From Sacculina carcini (taxonomy: Eukaryota; Arthropoda; Thecostraca; Sacculinidae), in NCBI GenBank assembly GCA_916048095.2, contig OU696589.1, forward strand, positions 351,501 through 415,500: a stretch of DNA of 64,000 nt, read 5' to 3'. Numbering within the stretch: position 1 is the first letter of the stretch; each line of letters begins with the position of its first letter. The notes beneath the pieces were generated by a model, which was given only the letters and a program-made list of their open reading frames with translations, was not told the origin of the DNA and did no database searches. A program made the translations under genes and the position numbers. This document shows positions 1-10,551 of this stretch, in pieces.

Positions 1-76
1 GAAGAAGCCGTTAGGCGAAAACGTTTGTACTAAAAAATATATTGATTGTGCCCGATGAAGTGATTCATTTACATAA

Positions 77-78
<2 letters not shown>

Positions 79-109
<31 letters not shown>
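79..109. repeat. (AT)n microsatellite
   Basis: Uninterrupted alternating TA run of about 30 bases next to the Penelope-like remnant. It sits at the outer end of the inverted reverse-transcriptase piece. Confidence 0.9.
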
Positions 110-112
<3 letters not shown>

Positions 113-114
113 AT

Positions 115-672
115 TGGTGTAGTCGCGTTCGTCGACTTTGTGCACAGAAGACATATCTTTTCTGTAGTATAAGGTGATATGCTGTCTGAGCGTCGCTCAG
201 AGAGTTGTTCTCAAAATGTGTGTTCAGCGCTGCAGCAAGCACGTCTGAAATTTGCTGGTTCGGATAACCGTTGTTGAGCAGCACCTGTGTGACACGCTCG
301 AGCTCGTTGTGCTTTGAAGCACAGCTTGAGCAGTGTGTCAGTGCCCGACGGATGTATGCGCTGATTGTAGATCAGAAATATCTTGTTGGACATTCACTGA
401 TGACATTCATACACAGTCCCAGATGTGTCGGCTTGGTGTACACGTTTGTGTTACGCTCTCCGTTATTCAGCTGTACTAGCACATCAAAAAATGCCAGCCG
501 ACCGTCGGGTGCGTTCTCGTGCGTGAATATTAATTATGTGTCTTCTTCGAAGGCCAGCTTGAAATTGTCAATTTCGTCAGATGACTTCACTCGGATGAAG
601 ATGTCGTCGATGTATTGTTGGTGAACAAGTTTTCAACATCCAAAGATGCAATGATATCACCGTCAGCTAAAG
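115..672 (-). pseudogene. Penelope-like element: inverted reverse-transcriptase C-terminal piece
   Basis: Read on the minus strand, this stretch gives the end of a Penelope-type reverse transcriptase. SLDVENLFTN appears near 620-650, then YIDDIFIRVKSSDEID near 570-617 with the catalytic YIDD, then THENAPDGRLAFFDVLV, and further on NNGYPNQQISDV near 230-290. Most of the palm between SLDVENLFTN and YIDD is missing. At least two in-frame stops and a frame change interrupt it, so it is dead. It lies head-to-head with the GIY-YIG piece that follows on the opposite strand. In intact elements of this class (established knowledge) RT and GIY-YIG lie on one strand in one protein, so an inversion joined them here. 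The family call rests on motif recognition. Confidence 0.7.
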
Positions 673-1150
673 GTGAAATTGATAATTTATTATTGTTCAC
701 AAAAAACTTCGAATCTGATATTGCGCAGCAAAGCATGCAATCACAGGCCAGACAAGCTGCAGCGACATCATGTTGTCTACCGGTACACCTGTGAAAACGA
801 TGAGGGATGCGGACCTCATTCCTACATCGGGATGACAACAACAACGCGCGCCGTTAGACCTGCTATCTCAGCAGCGGTGCTATCAAAAACCACAGTGCAT
901 CGGCGCATATCACGTATTTTGTCGAGATGAAATAGTGGCAGGAACAGAGATATGGGCGCACGAAACTGGCAACAGGCGATTGGAAGCGATTTACATAACA
1001 ACAATGCGCCCAAAAATTAACGTGCAATTGGAGGAAAATGGAGTTATCCCCACCCAAATTTCCCAATCAAGCAGTGAGCTGGACGCGCCCATGCGTGAGG
1101 TGCCACAAACGGCGGCGCGCAGTAGCGTGAGCCATAGGTGTCATACACCA
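673..1150 (+). pseudogene. Penelope-like element: GIY-YIG endonuclease piece
   Basis: The + strand reads LIIYYCSQKTSNLILRS, then HHVVYRYTCENDEGCGPHSYIGMTTTT (written here in parts: VVYRYTC and HSYIGMTTTT). This is the Cys-containing GIY-YIG start typical of Penelope-like elements. After about 845 the frame shifts. Protein similarity resumes with GAIKNHSASAH and, in another frame, TEIWAHETGNRRLEAIYI and MRPKINVQLEENG (about 935-1,070). GIY-YIG nicks target DNA during Penelope insertion (family knowledge). At least two frameshifts and one stop make this copy inactive. The downstream tail to about 1,350 includes a CTGAGGATGGATACCTG-like stretch that probably belongs to the 3' UTR. Confidence 0.75.
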
Positions 1151-1509
1151 TAGGTGCAAACTTCGTACAGCACCAGCATACACGAGGCGTAAAAATAGCA
1201 CATACAATCAACGTCCTATATAAACACACAATGGACAACCAACAAACGGCATTTAGTTGACCACATTGTCTGAGGATGGATACCTGCTCATCGGATGGTG
1301 GTCGTTGTACCTGACCTTGTACTTATTTATTTATTATTTATTATACACAGCCAACAGGATATATATGTATATCCCAATTACAGGTTGGCACACATTAACA
1401 TTCTTTCTCTCACCCACACCCACACACACAGACACAAATGATGAACATAAAATACACTGGATTAAGAGCATGAGTAAATAGTAAAATATAATATACATAA
1501 TAATAAAAC
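1151..1509. other. Penelope 3' flank, AT-rich, no gene
   Basis: Non-coding stretch. It holds the probable Penelope 3' UTR, a TTTATTTATTATTTATTATA-type tract near 1,323-1,345, and ACACACACAC-rich sequence near 1,410-1,435. I see no exon or RNA gene. Confidence 0.5.
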
Positions 1510-3230
1510 CCTAGTGACGCGCTTTTCTTACGGCTCCCCTACTGTCGGTGAATAGGTCGATGGTAGGATGGGAATTTACTATGCTATTGACATAATGGGG
1601 AATGCGAGATGTCCATAGATTGCTTATGGGCTTAGTGCGCGTTTTATGAACGTGGAAGGGTTTGTGGAAGGGATCCCTGGGTCTGGCTTCAAATCTGGCA
1701 CTCTCACGACCACTCTAGAGACAATCATCGGGCTGTCTACTTTATTGTGTACAATGGAATGGAGAAAAGCGGCATCATTCGTTTTGTTCAATAATAATAA
1801 TAATAATCAAATCATTGTCTGCGCTTATCCAGTGGTTGCAATTTGTAGCCGTTGCTGATATCGTATCTCCCTCCCTGCATATATCTTAGGGTGCGGAGGA
1901 ATCTGTTCTGCATTCGGTCCAGACGGGAAGTGTGTGTAAAGGTTGCACCACTACAAATTACGCTCGCATACTACATGATGAAACGAACATTTGCGCAGTA
2001 CGCTGCGATGAGTCCCTGAGGGTTACAAGGCTGTGGTATTCCTTGTACACATCGCGATAACATTTCAAGTGCTCGGTTGGCTTTACGGGCGGTGATGTCC
2101 ACATGTGTGCCGAAAGTCAGTTTGCTGTCGATCATGACTCCCAGATCACGTGCGGCTGTAACCGCTTGCAACTTCTTACTCTCGACTGAGTAAAAGTGTT
2201 TGTGCGGCTGCTTTTTGAGAGTTATGCAGAGCTGGGAACACTATTCGGTGTTCAGCTTCAGCCTCCTCTTTCGGCACCATATGCAAACATAATCCTCCTG
2301 ACACTGCAATAATTCGGCGTCCACGTTGGAGTCAATACGTCGGAAACTCTTCATGTCATCAGCGTATAGGAGAGCTGATTTGCTCAGTGTCACCGCCAAG
2401 TCGTTGATGAATACAGTGAACAACAGTTGACTGAGTACAGAACTCTCCGGCACTCCACTGGTGGCATCGGTCCAAGGGGACGATTTTCCGCCGAGCACCA
2501 CGCGCTGCTTGTGATCTGTCAAGAACGATTGCAGAAGGTCGAGAGATGAGCCAGCGACGTTGTAAGCTGCAAACAATTTGTGAACGAATAGGCGGTGGTC
2601 TACACTTTGAAAAGCAGACAAAAAGTCTGAGTAGACCACGTCCAGCTGCGATTTGGCATCAATAGCGTCGCCAGCATGACACATGAACTCGGCGATATTT
2701 TTGACGCAAGAACGACCTGCGTGGAATCCATGCTGATTGTGCGATATGAGCGGTGAGATGTGACGCTGCAGCTGCGAATTTATGAGGTCCTGGAATATCT
2801 TGGCGAAGATTGGCAAGAGGCTGATGGACCGATAGTTTACCGCCAGTCGGCGATCACCCATTTTCGGAAGAGCAATAATATTGGCCTCCTTCCACGCTCG
2901 AGGGTAAACGCAGTGACGAAGACAGATGTTGTATATTTTGGTGAGAGGCACGACCAGCTCATCTGCACACTCGCGTACCACTCGGCCACTGATATTGTCT
3001 GGTCCACAGGATTTGTGAGCACTCACCAATAGCAGACGCAACTCCACATCGTGCTCAGTTAATAGTGATAATCTGAACACACCAGAGCTCATGCAACGCA
3101 CCTGGGGAAGCGGGCCCGAACTCCGCGGTGAAAACCTTTCTGCAAAACACTTGTTGAATAGCTCTGATTTAGCAGTGTCGAGCTCAGCAGTGGCTCCCCT
3201 ATGCTCAATTACTGTAAATAAGGTTAAAGG
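1510..3230 (-). mobile_element. Jockey/CR1-like LINE, ORF2 reverse transcriptase to 3' end
   Basis: The minus strand carries a LINE RT open from about 3,101 (in-frame similarity from about 3,210) to 2,241. Landmarks in order are SCGPDNISGRVVRECADELV, AWKEANIIALPK, NYRSISLLPIFAKIFQDLI, QHGFHAGRSC, the catalytic LLYADDMKSF, and RRLKLNTE before the stop. The post-RT domain continues in other frames (AARDLGVMIDSKLTFGTHVD near 2,110-2,165; NRFLRTLRYICREGD near 1,870-1,915) to about 1,520. A (TAA)n tract sits at about 1,791-1,808. Stops and frameshifts after the RT show it is inactive. The endonuclease is absent here. A matching linker fragment is found at 8,977-9,405 beyond another LINE. The clade is uncertain between Jockey and CR1. 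Confidence 0.75.
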
Positions 3231-3430
3231 TCAAATGTCTAAGTGACAGCTGCTACACGTGAAGAAACCGAAGCTTATGAACACACAGGTGTGCCCAGTG
3301 CAGCTCGCTGCTACCGCAGAACCGACCCTCTCCACGCTATGGCGCCACATGGACGTAAGACGTACCAGAGAGGGCCAACTCCCCAGAATGTATGACAACA
3401 CATGATTGACATCTGGTACCATCATTTACT
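3231..3430. other. Unassigned junction sequence
   Basis: About 200 bases between two LINEs. A short minus ORF here has no recognisable motif. The sequence may belong to the minus-strand LINE linker or be an older insertion. Confidence 0.3.
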
Positions 3431-3504
3431 GCTGGATAGCCCTGCGGTAGGGGGGTTAGAATTCTGCCGCCGTAGCTGCCGCGTGTCGTAAAAGGCGACT
3501 AAAG

Positions 3505-3725
3505 GCAGACATGTCTGGTCAGGTATCGGCCTGCCACTGGTAACATTTAACCAGGTACAACCAGCCGCATGGTCGGAATGTCGGCGAATAATCCGCCCCC
3601 CCACTGGCCTATGCCAGTGAGGAGTGTGGCTAGACACCCAGCAGGAAGAAAAACAAGACCTGTCAAAGGGCGGATAAGCTGTTTAGCAGCCAACGGCCAT
3701 CTGGAAACCCTGCCCAGTCAGATCG
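3505..3725 (+). repeat. Repeat segment shared with 53,145-53,362
   Basis: This part of the 5' UTR contains GTGGCTAGACACCCAGCAGG and GCCAACGGCCATCT. The same motifs, in the same order and spacing, recur at 53,145-53,362 downstream of the L2-like LINE. TGTCTGGTCAGG near the start is also shared. It could be a SINE-like unit or a 5' UTR block captured by two elements. Confidence 0.7.
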
Positions 3726-4194
3726 GCAAAAAAGTTTCCTGGCCGCTGAGTGCCACGTCATCCGGGGTATAGTGGTGGCGTGACGCAACAGTCGTCTTTG
3801 GCCTGCGCGTCGAACCCCGACGGGGCCGCTGTTTGACTCCTCGACAGTAGAGAGAATGGTCCGACGCCGTCACGGGTGGCCGTATAGGGCTCAAGAGGGT
3901 CAAGAGTGAGGTGCCTGGTGCTCGAGGGGGACCCGCCCGATGCAGTGTCCGCCGTTTGCAGTGGGGCTGCAGTTGCTGGGTCCAGATGGACCGGTTGGGG
4001 TCACTGGTCCGGGCCCGGTGCTGTTGCTCCCGCGGACTCGTACCGGGCGGAGCTCAAAGCGAGTTCAGGGGTATTCGGTGCCCGTACAGCGCGCACCACC
4101 GCTGGCGTGGCATCCCATGCTGGCTCTGCCCGTCCCCCCAGTAGGGCCCCGTGCAGAGTTGGCTGGTCGTGTGCAAGAGACAACGAAACATCAC

Positions 4195-5500
4195 ATGGCT
4201 TCAAAACCTACAACCACCCCACCTGCTGGTCGTCCACCTGGCGATCGGCCACGGCCGCCGAAAGGTGGCCGTACTCTGAGCCACTTGCACGACGACAGTC
4301 GTGTTACACCTGTGCCGATGGTGCTGGTTTTTACCAGCACCAATGAACACGTGAAATTGTCCACGCTGAACCCATTCCGTCGTCTGCATGGATTCAAGAA
4401 CATTGGAGACGCGCCTCTCGAAGCCAGCCGACAGAAAAACAGTTCTCTGCTGGTCAAGTACGGATCTGAGACGGTAGCAGCCCGCGCGATGAAGGCCGAC
4501 GCTTTTCGGTATCGCGTGGAATCGGGCAATGACCAGCGTTGGATGAGCACACCCATCTCGGCGTGTGCGCATTCGTTACTTAACCATGCCAGAGGCGTTA
4601 TGTTTTGTCGTGCGCTAGAGGGTGTTGAGAACGAGGAGATATGGGAAGGACTGGCATCCCAAGGTGTCATACGCGTGGAGGGCATCGTTCGACGGCGCCA
4701 GGTTCCTAACGAGGTGCCAACGCACTGGTTTTTCATCACGTTTGACGGTGTTGATCTGCCGGATGACATCAAGATCGGTGACATCCGTCAGCGTATCTGA
4801 GTCCGCCCCTACGTGCCTAACCCGATGCTGTGCTACAGGTGCCAACGTTTCGGACATACGAGCTCCCGCTGTAACCGTGCATAGTGTTGTGGACGTTGGT
4901 CAATAGAACGGCACACCGCTGCTGTTTGAGAAGATGATCATTTCTGTGTCAATTGCAGGAGCAGCGGTCATGTGTCTTCGTCGCGTGACTGCCCGGAATG
5001 GCTGAAGGAGAAGGATATTTTGGCCATCCGCGCTGCCCAGCGCTGCAGTTTCGGCGAAGCGCGTGCTGTGTATCGCAGCTCGCATCCATCAGGCCCGTCC
5101 TATGTCGGCGTAGTCACGAAGTCAGCTCAACCTCCACAGTCTGTCGATTTGTTTCTGGAAACGCTGACTGTTGGAGATTTTCTGAAGCTGGCTGGACGCA
5201 TGGGTCTCAAGCTGGTCGTACCTGAGGCTGACAGCCGAGAAACAGAAACCACACCGGTTGATCGGCGGCCTGATGAGGCTGCTGTGCCGCGGTCGCCAAG
5301 AGCCGCACCCCAGCTGTCCCAGGCGTCCGCGACCCAGCGGCCCAAGGCGGACGCTCCCCAGCAGCCTGAAAAAGCTGCTGAGCGGCGACCTCAGCGGGTC
5401 GATGATCGGCCGGTCAACCGGCCGACGGACCGTGCTCGCAAATCGCCAGCGATGCCGGTTAGTCAAGGTGGCAAAGAACCGGCCGACGGACCGTGCTGGT
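4195..5500 (+). pseudogene. LINE ORF1 (RNA-binding protein with CCHC zinc knuckles)
   Basis: The likely start is the ATG of MASKPTTTPPAG at about 4,195. The frame is open further upstream, but that translation is Pro/Gly-rich 5' UTR. A Pro-rich N-terminus leads into an RRM-like region (VLVFTSTNEHVKLSTLNPF to FFITFDGVDLPDDIK). After a TGA at 4,798 come a CCHC knuckle CYRCQRFGHTSSRC (about 4,831-4,872) and a second one, CVNCRSSGHVSSSRDC (about 4,943-4,990). The tail is basic, Pro/Arg/Gln-rich and disordered. In this class ORF1 packages the element RNA. At least three in-frame stops interrupt it. Two copies of an AACCGGCCGACGGACCGTGC-like segment near 5,418 and 5,478 show a short internal duplication. 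Confidence 0.65.
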
Positions 5501-5559
5501 AAATCGGTAGCGATGCCGATTAGTCAGGGCGGCAAACATATTGTAGCCGAGGTTTTATT

Positions 5560-8500
5560 ATGGAATATATTTTTACTGTTCTAGACATAGGTATTTCAAA
5601 CACAGGCATATATACGCATTGCACCATGCCATCGGGAAGCATGTGCGCTCTGGACCTCAGTCTGTGCAGTCCCAGTCTGCAGGCAATCACGAGCTGGACC
5701 GTTGAGATCAGTCTGTATGAGAGTAAACAGTTCCCTATATGGATCTGTCGCAATGAGGTACCTAGGTTGGGAACACGACCACCGAGATATAATTTTATAC
5801 GAGCTGATTGGGTCCGCTGTGATTGCTTGACACTGGAAGCCATGGGCAACCCAAGACTTCGACCCAGCGTCGAAGATTTCACTGAGGCCATTATCAATTG
5901 TGCCAAACAGATCATTCCGCGTACGGCATCGCGTCCCCGGCGGTGTCCTGTTCCTTGGTGGACAGACGCGTGTTCTCCGGCGTTGCGAGAGCGACGTCGT
6001 TGCTGGGGTCGCTTCCGGCGCAACAGCACGGTGGCAAACATGCTTTGCTTCCGCCACGCTCGCACAAAAGCTCAATGGACTTTTGGCAAGGCGAAGCGGG
6101 CCTCGTAGGTGTCCTACTTGTCCAGTATTAATCGGCATTGTCCTATATCCACCATATGGGACCGTATAAAGCGCATCTCTGGGAAGTACCGTTTCACTCC
6201 ACTGCCTTTTCTGAAGATCAGTGGGGTGGATGTAACAAATCCGGAGCATGTTGATGACGAAATTGGCCGATATTTAGCGGAGCGCTGTCGTGCAAACGTA
6301 GACGACCCTGATTTTGCGGCGATCAAATAGCAGTGCGAGAGATCACCCGTTGATTTATCCACCAGCTGTAAGCTGCCAATCAACAGCGATTTTTTCTGCA
6401 TCTGAGCAGAGAACAGCCTTGCCATCGCTTCGCGATGTGGCTGAAGGCCCTGATGAGGTTCACAACCTCATGCTGAAACGCCTGTCGCCGGCTGCGCTGT
6501 CTACCCTGCTGCAGGTCTTCAATTATCTGTGTAGTGGCGGGCAGTTTCCATCCTCCTGGCGACGGGCGATTGTGATACCCATCACGAAACAGGGCCAATC
6601 GGGCGATCACCCGTCCGACTACCGCCCGATATCGCTGACCTCCAGTCTCTGCAAAATATTTGAGAAAATGGTTTGCAGACGGCTGGTATGGCTTCTGGAA
6701 CGCGGTCGGCTGTTCAATGATGCTCAGTGCGGATTTCGCCAGGGCCGCTCAACGTTAGACCATTTGGTGACCATCGATTCTCGCGTACGTGAAAGTCTCA
6801 CGCGAGGTCACCACTTCGGGGCGATATTCTTTGACATCGAAAAGGCATATGACACCACATGGAGACATGAAATTTTTCGCAAACTGCATCGCTGTGGTTT
6901 CAGAGGCAACATGGGGAGGTTCGTACACAATTTCTTTTTGTACCGCACATTTCGTGTGCGTGTGGAGAGCTCCCTGTCTCGTCCGTTCGAACAAGCAGAC
7001 TTTCAACAGGGTAGTGTGCTCAGCGTGACCATTTTTGCCATAATGATCAACGATATTGTCAATAATTAGCCTCCCTCGATTAGACGGTCTCTTTTTGTGG
7101 ACGACTTCGCCGTATGGTGTTCTTCCCAAAACACTGTTGCTGTCCAGCGTCAGCTGCAGCTGGCAGTGGACGAAATAGACATTTGGGGAACGCGTAACGA
7201 CTTCCGTTTCTCGACATCCAAAACGGTCGGTGTACATTTCTGCCGCCGTCGAGGTACCTGCCCTGACATGGAAGTGGAATTGTACGGCAGTGCTGTCTCA
7301 TTCCAACGCACGGTTCGGTTTTTAGGGGCCACGTTGGACTCGCGCTTGACCTACACCGACCATATTTCACAGCTGAGAACCACATGTCTAAAGGCACTGA
7401 ATGTGCTGGAGACCATTTCCCGCGTGCGGTATGGACCAGATCGACAGTCCCTTCTCCTTCTGTACCGTTCGTTAGTCAGGTCGCATGTCGATTACGCAAG
7501 CATCGTATATGATCTGGCTTCGGAATCAGCCAAAAGCCGTTTGAATGTCGTACACCACGCAGGAATACGCATTGCCACCGGCGCATTTCGCACGTCGCCA
7601 ATCGTCAGCCTCATTGTTGAGTCTGATGAGGCTCCGCTGGCGCTCCGTCGTCAAGAGCTGGGCATGCGTTATATTTGCAAGCTGACAAGCACCTATGAAA
7701 ACCCCGCGTATCACGTGGTATTTTCCCAGCATGTGCCTGAGCAGCAGCACTTTCCAGGACCTCAGTGTTATTCCTCATTTTGCAGCAAAATGAAGGCACT
7801 GCTGGAGTCATGCGGGATGGGTGCTAACGACGTCCTCAGACAAGAATACACGGCTGAGTCACTCTGGAAATTGGTCACACCCGAGGTCAACGTCTCGCTA
7901 GCAGCTCTGCCGAGACACCGTACAGTGCCCAGTGTGCTTCGCTCAAACACACTGGAGCGAATTCATTCTTACGGACGGTATACTGCCGCGTACACGGATG
8001 GATCTAAGTCGGCCAGTGGTGTGGGTTGTGCGTTTGTAAGTGGAGGTACGTGCCGCTCGAGCACGCTGCCACCGAGCGCCTCCATTTACACGGCTGAACT
8101 TTACGCTATCCTGCTGCCCCTGGTTCTTATTCGCTCATCTTCTTTTTCATTGTTTTTAGTTTTATCAGACTCCCTTAGTTATTTAACTTCATTATCGTCT
8201 TTCTCCTTACATCCTCTTATACAGAGGATTTGTATCTCTCTTGATATCATCCACCACCAGGGCAAGCGTGTAAAGTTCTGCTGGATTCCGGCTCATATTG
8301 GTATTTTGGGCAACGAGCGAGCTGACGTAGCCGCAAAAAAAGCTGCTGAACGAGACTTTTATTCATTTTATTTTAACTTTCCCATTCCGCATTCGGACTT
8401 TTATCCTATTATACATCGTCTTATCCGTTCTCGCTGGCAGCTCCCCTGGGACGAATGTGGTGCTAGCAAACCAAAAGCAGTGAAGCCCGAAATCGGGCAT

Positions 8501-8776
8501 TGGATGTGCTCTTATGCCGGAGAAAGAGGTCCGAGGAAGTGGCCCTCTGTCGTTTGTGTGTGGGTCACACGTACGTACGACACGCATCGCCATCTTCTAC
8601 TCGGACAACCTGAACCGACGTGCAGCGCATGTAATGCACGCCTCTCCGTGCAACACATCCTGGTGGAATGTCCATCATTCTCAGATGCGCGTCAACGTTA
8701 TCTTGGATCCGTTCGGACTATTGACGGGGTTCTTGGAGAGGAGAAATCGGCGGTCTTTGAGGGCCGCATTTTTTAA
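5560..8776 (+). pseudogene. LINE ORF2: endonuclease tail, reverse transcriptase, RNase H
   Basis: The stretch opens with the C-terminal part of an APE-type endonuclease (SGSMCALDLSLCSPSL). The RT follows: PSDYRPISLTSSLCKIFEKM (about 6,610-6,670), AQCGFRQGRSTLDHL, GAIFFDIEKAYDTTWRHEIF, then after a TAG near 7,067 the catalytic LFVDDFAVWC (7,090-7,120). A continuous 559-codon frame from 7,097 carries the thumb and an RNase H with YTDGSKSASGVGCAFV (about 7,990), YTAELYAIL, FLVLSDSLSYL and WIPAHIGILGNERADVAAK (about 8,281-8,335). That gives the D-E-D-D set. The end has CSACNARLSVQHILVECPSF. The long C-terminal frame suggests modest age. Stops near 6,105 and 7,067 and a frame change near 6,330 disable it. 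Confidence 0.75.
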
Positions 8777-8976
8777 TTTTCACGGCTTTTGCCTTTTAGA
8801 ACTATTTATTGAATTTTATGTACCGACATTCACAATCATTTCTTTCACCATAACCCTAATTTATTTCATTGTTCCATCCTTCATATTCATTAATTAATGT
8901 GCTTTAGCTTTCAATAGACTGGGGGTGCCGTATGGTCCTAGAGGCCGGTGCACCCCAAAACACAAATAATCAAACA

Positions 8977-9405
8977 TCAGATTCAACAGGTATTCTCTGT
9001 ATTTTCGTTCCAATAATTGTTTGAAAATACTCCGTTTGTCTGCGTATAATGTGTAAGCTATAGTTCCCCCATGTTGCTTATAGTGTTTTCGCACGCTATT
9101 TCGGACTCTGAGAGTGATTTTTATCTCAGAGTCGAACCACGGCTTGTATTTCCGGCTGGGAGAGTTGCACGGTCGGGATGCAGTCGCCAATTGCGGACTG
9201 GCAGATGTCGTAGAACATTTCCACGGCGCCATCTGCACTGAACGAGTCCAGTAAATTTCAGGCGAACAAGTGCAGGCGCTGTCTTAAACCGTCTCAGTTG
9301 GCCCGTTTGTAGTTGAGAGCTTTTGTCCTGCTTACCAGCGGCACACGCTTTAAAATATATAGTAGCGTGGTGGCTATAGATCTGTGGTCAGATTGGAACA
9401 TGTCG
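8977..9405 (-). mobile_element. Minus-strand LINE fragment (endonuclease-RT linker)
   Basis: Minus reading gives QSDHRSIATTLLYILKRVPL, TKALNYKRANWDGLRQRL, SADGAVEMFYDICQSAIGD, then PSRKYKPWFDSEIKITLRVR and LERKYREYL. This is the endonuclease-end and linker region that precedes the RT in Jockey/CR1-like LINEs. Its strand and position fit the same copy whose RT lies at 1,510-3,230, now separated by the + strand LINE. At least two stops lie in it. That the two fragments are one copy is inference. Confidence 0.6.
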
Positions 9406-9414
9406 CAAAGTTTC

Positions 9415-9505
9415 GCAATAGCGCCAGGTATATTGGTGAACACCAGTTTGCCAGGTATATTGGTGCCAGAAAACCAGGTATATTGGTGAACACCAATTAT
9501 GTCTT
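9415..9505. repeat. Three short direct copies of CCAGGTATATTGGTG
   Basis: The 15-base motif occurs three times in about 80 bases. Two copies are followed by AACACCA, so that TTGGTGAACACCAA forms a perfect palindrome. Origin unknown. Confidence 0.7.
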
Positions 9506-10320
9506 TTTCGGTACAGCATGCACATGCTGCTGCCTAAAAAGACATTGCATCTTTCCAGTCCATCATCAATTGCTCTTGTTGCTTCGTGTTCAGGCTTCCT
9601 CCACGTCATCCTATATCACACTATCTAAACAATATGTTGGCTACCGTTTAAGCTTATAACCCATCACAAAATATGTAACATCACCTTCAAACTTCTCTGC
9701 TCTCCACATCATCCTCTCTATTCAAAATAATTAATGGCTTCGGCTTCGCATACCCATAAGACTCGCTCATTGGTTGTTCATTTAGAAACCCGTGCCATCT
9801 CAGAGTCCTCGTGGTCTTTAAAATATTTCCAACTCATTTTTCACCGCCTATTTAATATTCTTCTACGTTGTACCACTTGGGCCTGTTCCTTCAAGTCATT
9901 TAGCGCCAAATCACACACTAATCTAGGTAAGTCTACATATCAACCTAGCGTTATTGACTTTTGATCTATAGATTGTGTTGTACGTAGACTCTGTAGACCG
10001 TGGTAGCGTATTATTTCTTCATGCCCGTAATCTCTATCGCTGCCACTCAAATCAAGCTTTTACACAGATGTTCAACTGTACGACTGTGTGAATATTTTTG
10101 CTAGAAACATGTCAATAATTTTTTTTTTAAACGGCCAATATATTCATATTTCTATTTTAGTAATTAAATCATAGCCACTATTTTTCAACGTATTGTATTG
10201 GTCGTAAACAGTTTTTGCTTTATTGCAATTGTATTATTAATGATATCATTTTAGTGATTGTTTTCAATTTATGTGAATTATGAATATGAAAATGGACGCA
10301 ATTATGGCTCAATGAATGGA
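9506..10320. other. AT-rich flank upstream of the lectin gene
   Basis: No convincing gene. Short ORFs have no recognisable motif and look like degraded repeat tail (pyrimidine-rich on the + strand). From about 10,080 the sequence is plain AT-rich and leads into the promoter. Confidence 0.5.
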
Positions 10321-10329
10321 AACTGATGG

Positions 10330-10336
10330 TATAAAT
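10330..10336 (+). promoter_or_regulatory. TATA-like box of the CTLD gene
   Basis: TATAAAT lies about 170 nt upstream of the signal-peptide ATG. It is the only good TATA match in the near upstream region. A start site near 10,360 would give a 5' UTR of about 140 nt with two upstream ATGs (10,411 and 10,481). Inferred from position only. Confidence 0.4.
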
Positions 10337-10499
10337 TGCACCGTGAGAGCCGGCCATATGACACACTTTGTTGTGTATTTGTGTATCGGAATCATAGGAA
10401 CAAACAGCATATGGGTGATGACCAATATCATTCCACTATGCATTCAGTGTTGACTACTTTACCCATTGACTAGCTAGTCGATGGTACAAGGTAAAGACT

Positions 10500-10551
10500 A
10501 TGCCCAAATATGTCTGGATTTTCGTGGTCGCCGTCATATTTGCAGATTGCG
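10500..10551 (+). CDS. CTLD gene exon 1: signal peptide
   Basis: Reads MPKYVWIFVVAVIFADC and then one base of the next codon. The hydrophobic core WIFVVAVIFA fits a signal peptide. It ends at G|GTAAGT, phase 1. The ATG has A at -3. The nearest upstream ATG (10,481) is out of frame. Confidence 0.8.

Larger units (their letters stand above)
3431..8976 (+). mobile_element. I-superfamily LINE (ORF1 + ORF2 with RNase H), nearly full length but defective
   Basis: A + strand non-LTR retrotransposon about 5.5 kb long. It starts with a GC-rich 5' UTR (3,431-4,190) containing a CGTGTCGTAAAAGGCGACTA motif. Next comes ORF1 with zinc knuckles, then ORF2 with only the end of the endonuclease, the RT and an RNase H. 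The 3' tail (to about 8,976) contains TAGAGGCCGGTGCACC followed by AACACAAATAATCAAAC, which resembles the conserved 3' end of I-type LINEs (recalled, not searched). It appears to interrupt a minus-strand LINE seen at 1,510-3,230 and 8,977-9,405. Several stops and frameshifts, plus loss of the endonuclease N-terminal part, make it non-autonomous. Confidence 0.75.

Noticed and set aside
3440-3530. tRNA-like look of the CGTGTCGTAAAAGGCGACTA region
   Set aside because: No cloverleaf, A box or B box could be fitted; it lies in a LINE 5' UTR.
4191-4784. 197-codon minus ORF
   Set aside because: Antisense shadow of LINE ORF1, which has recognisable motifs on the + strand.
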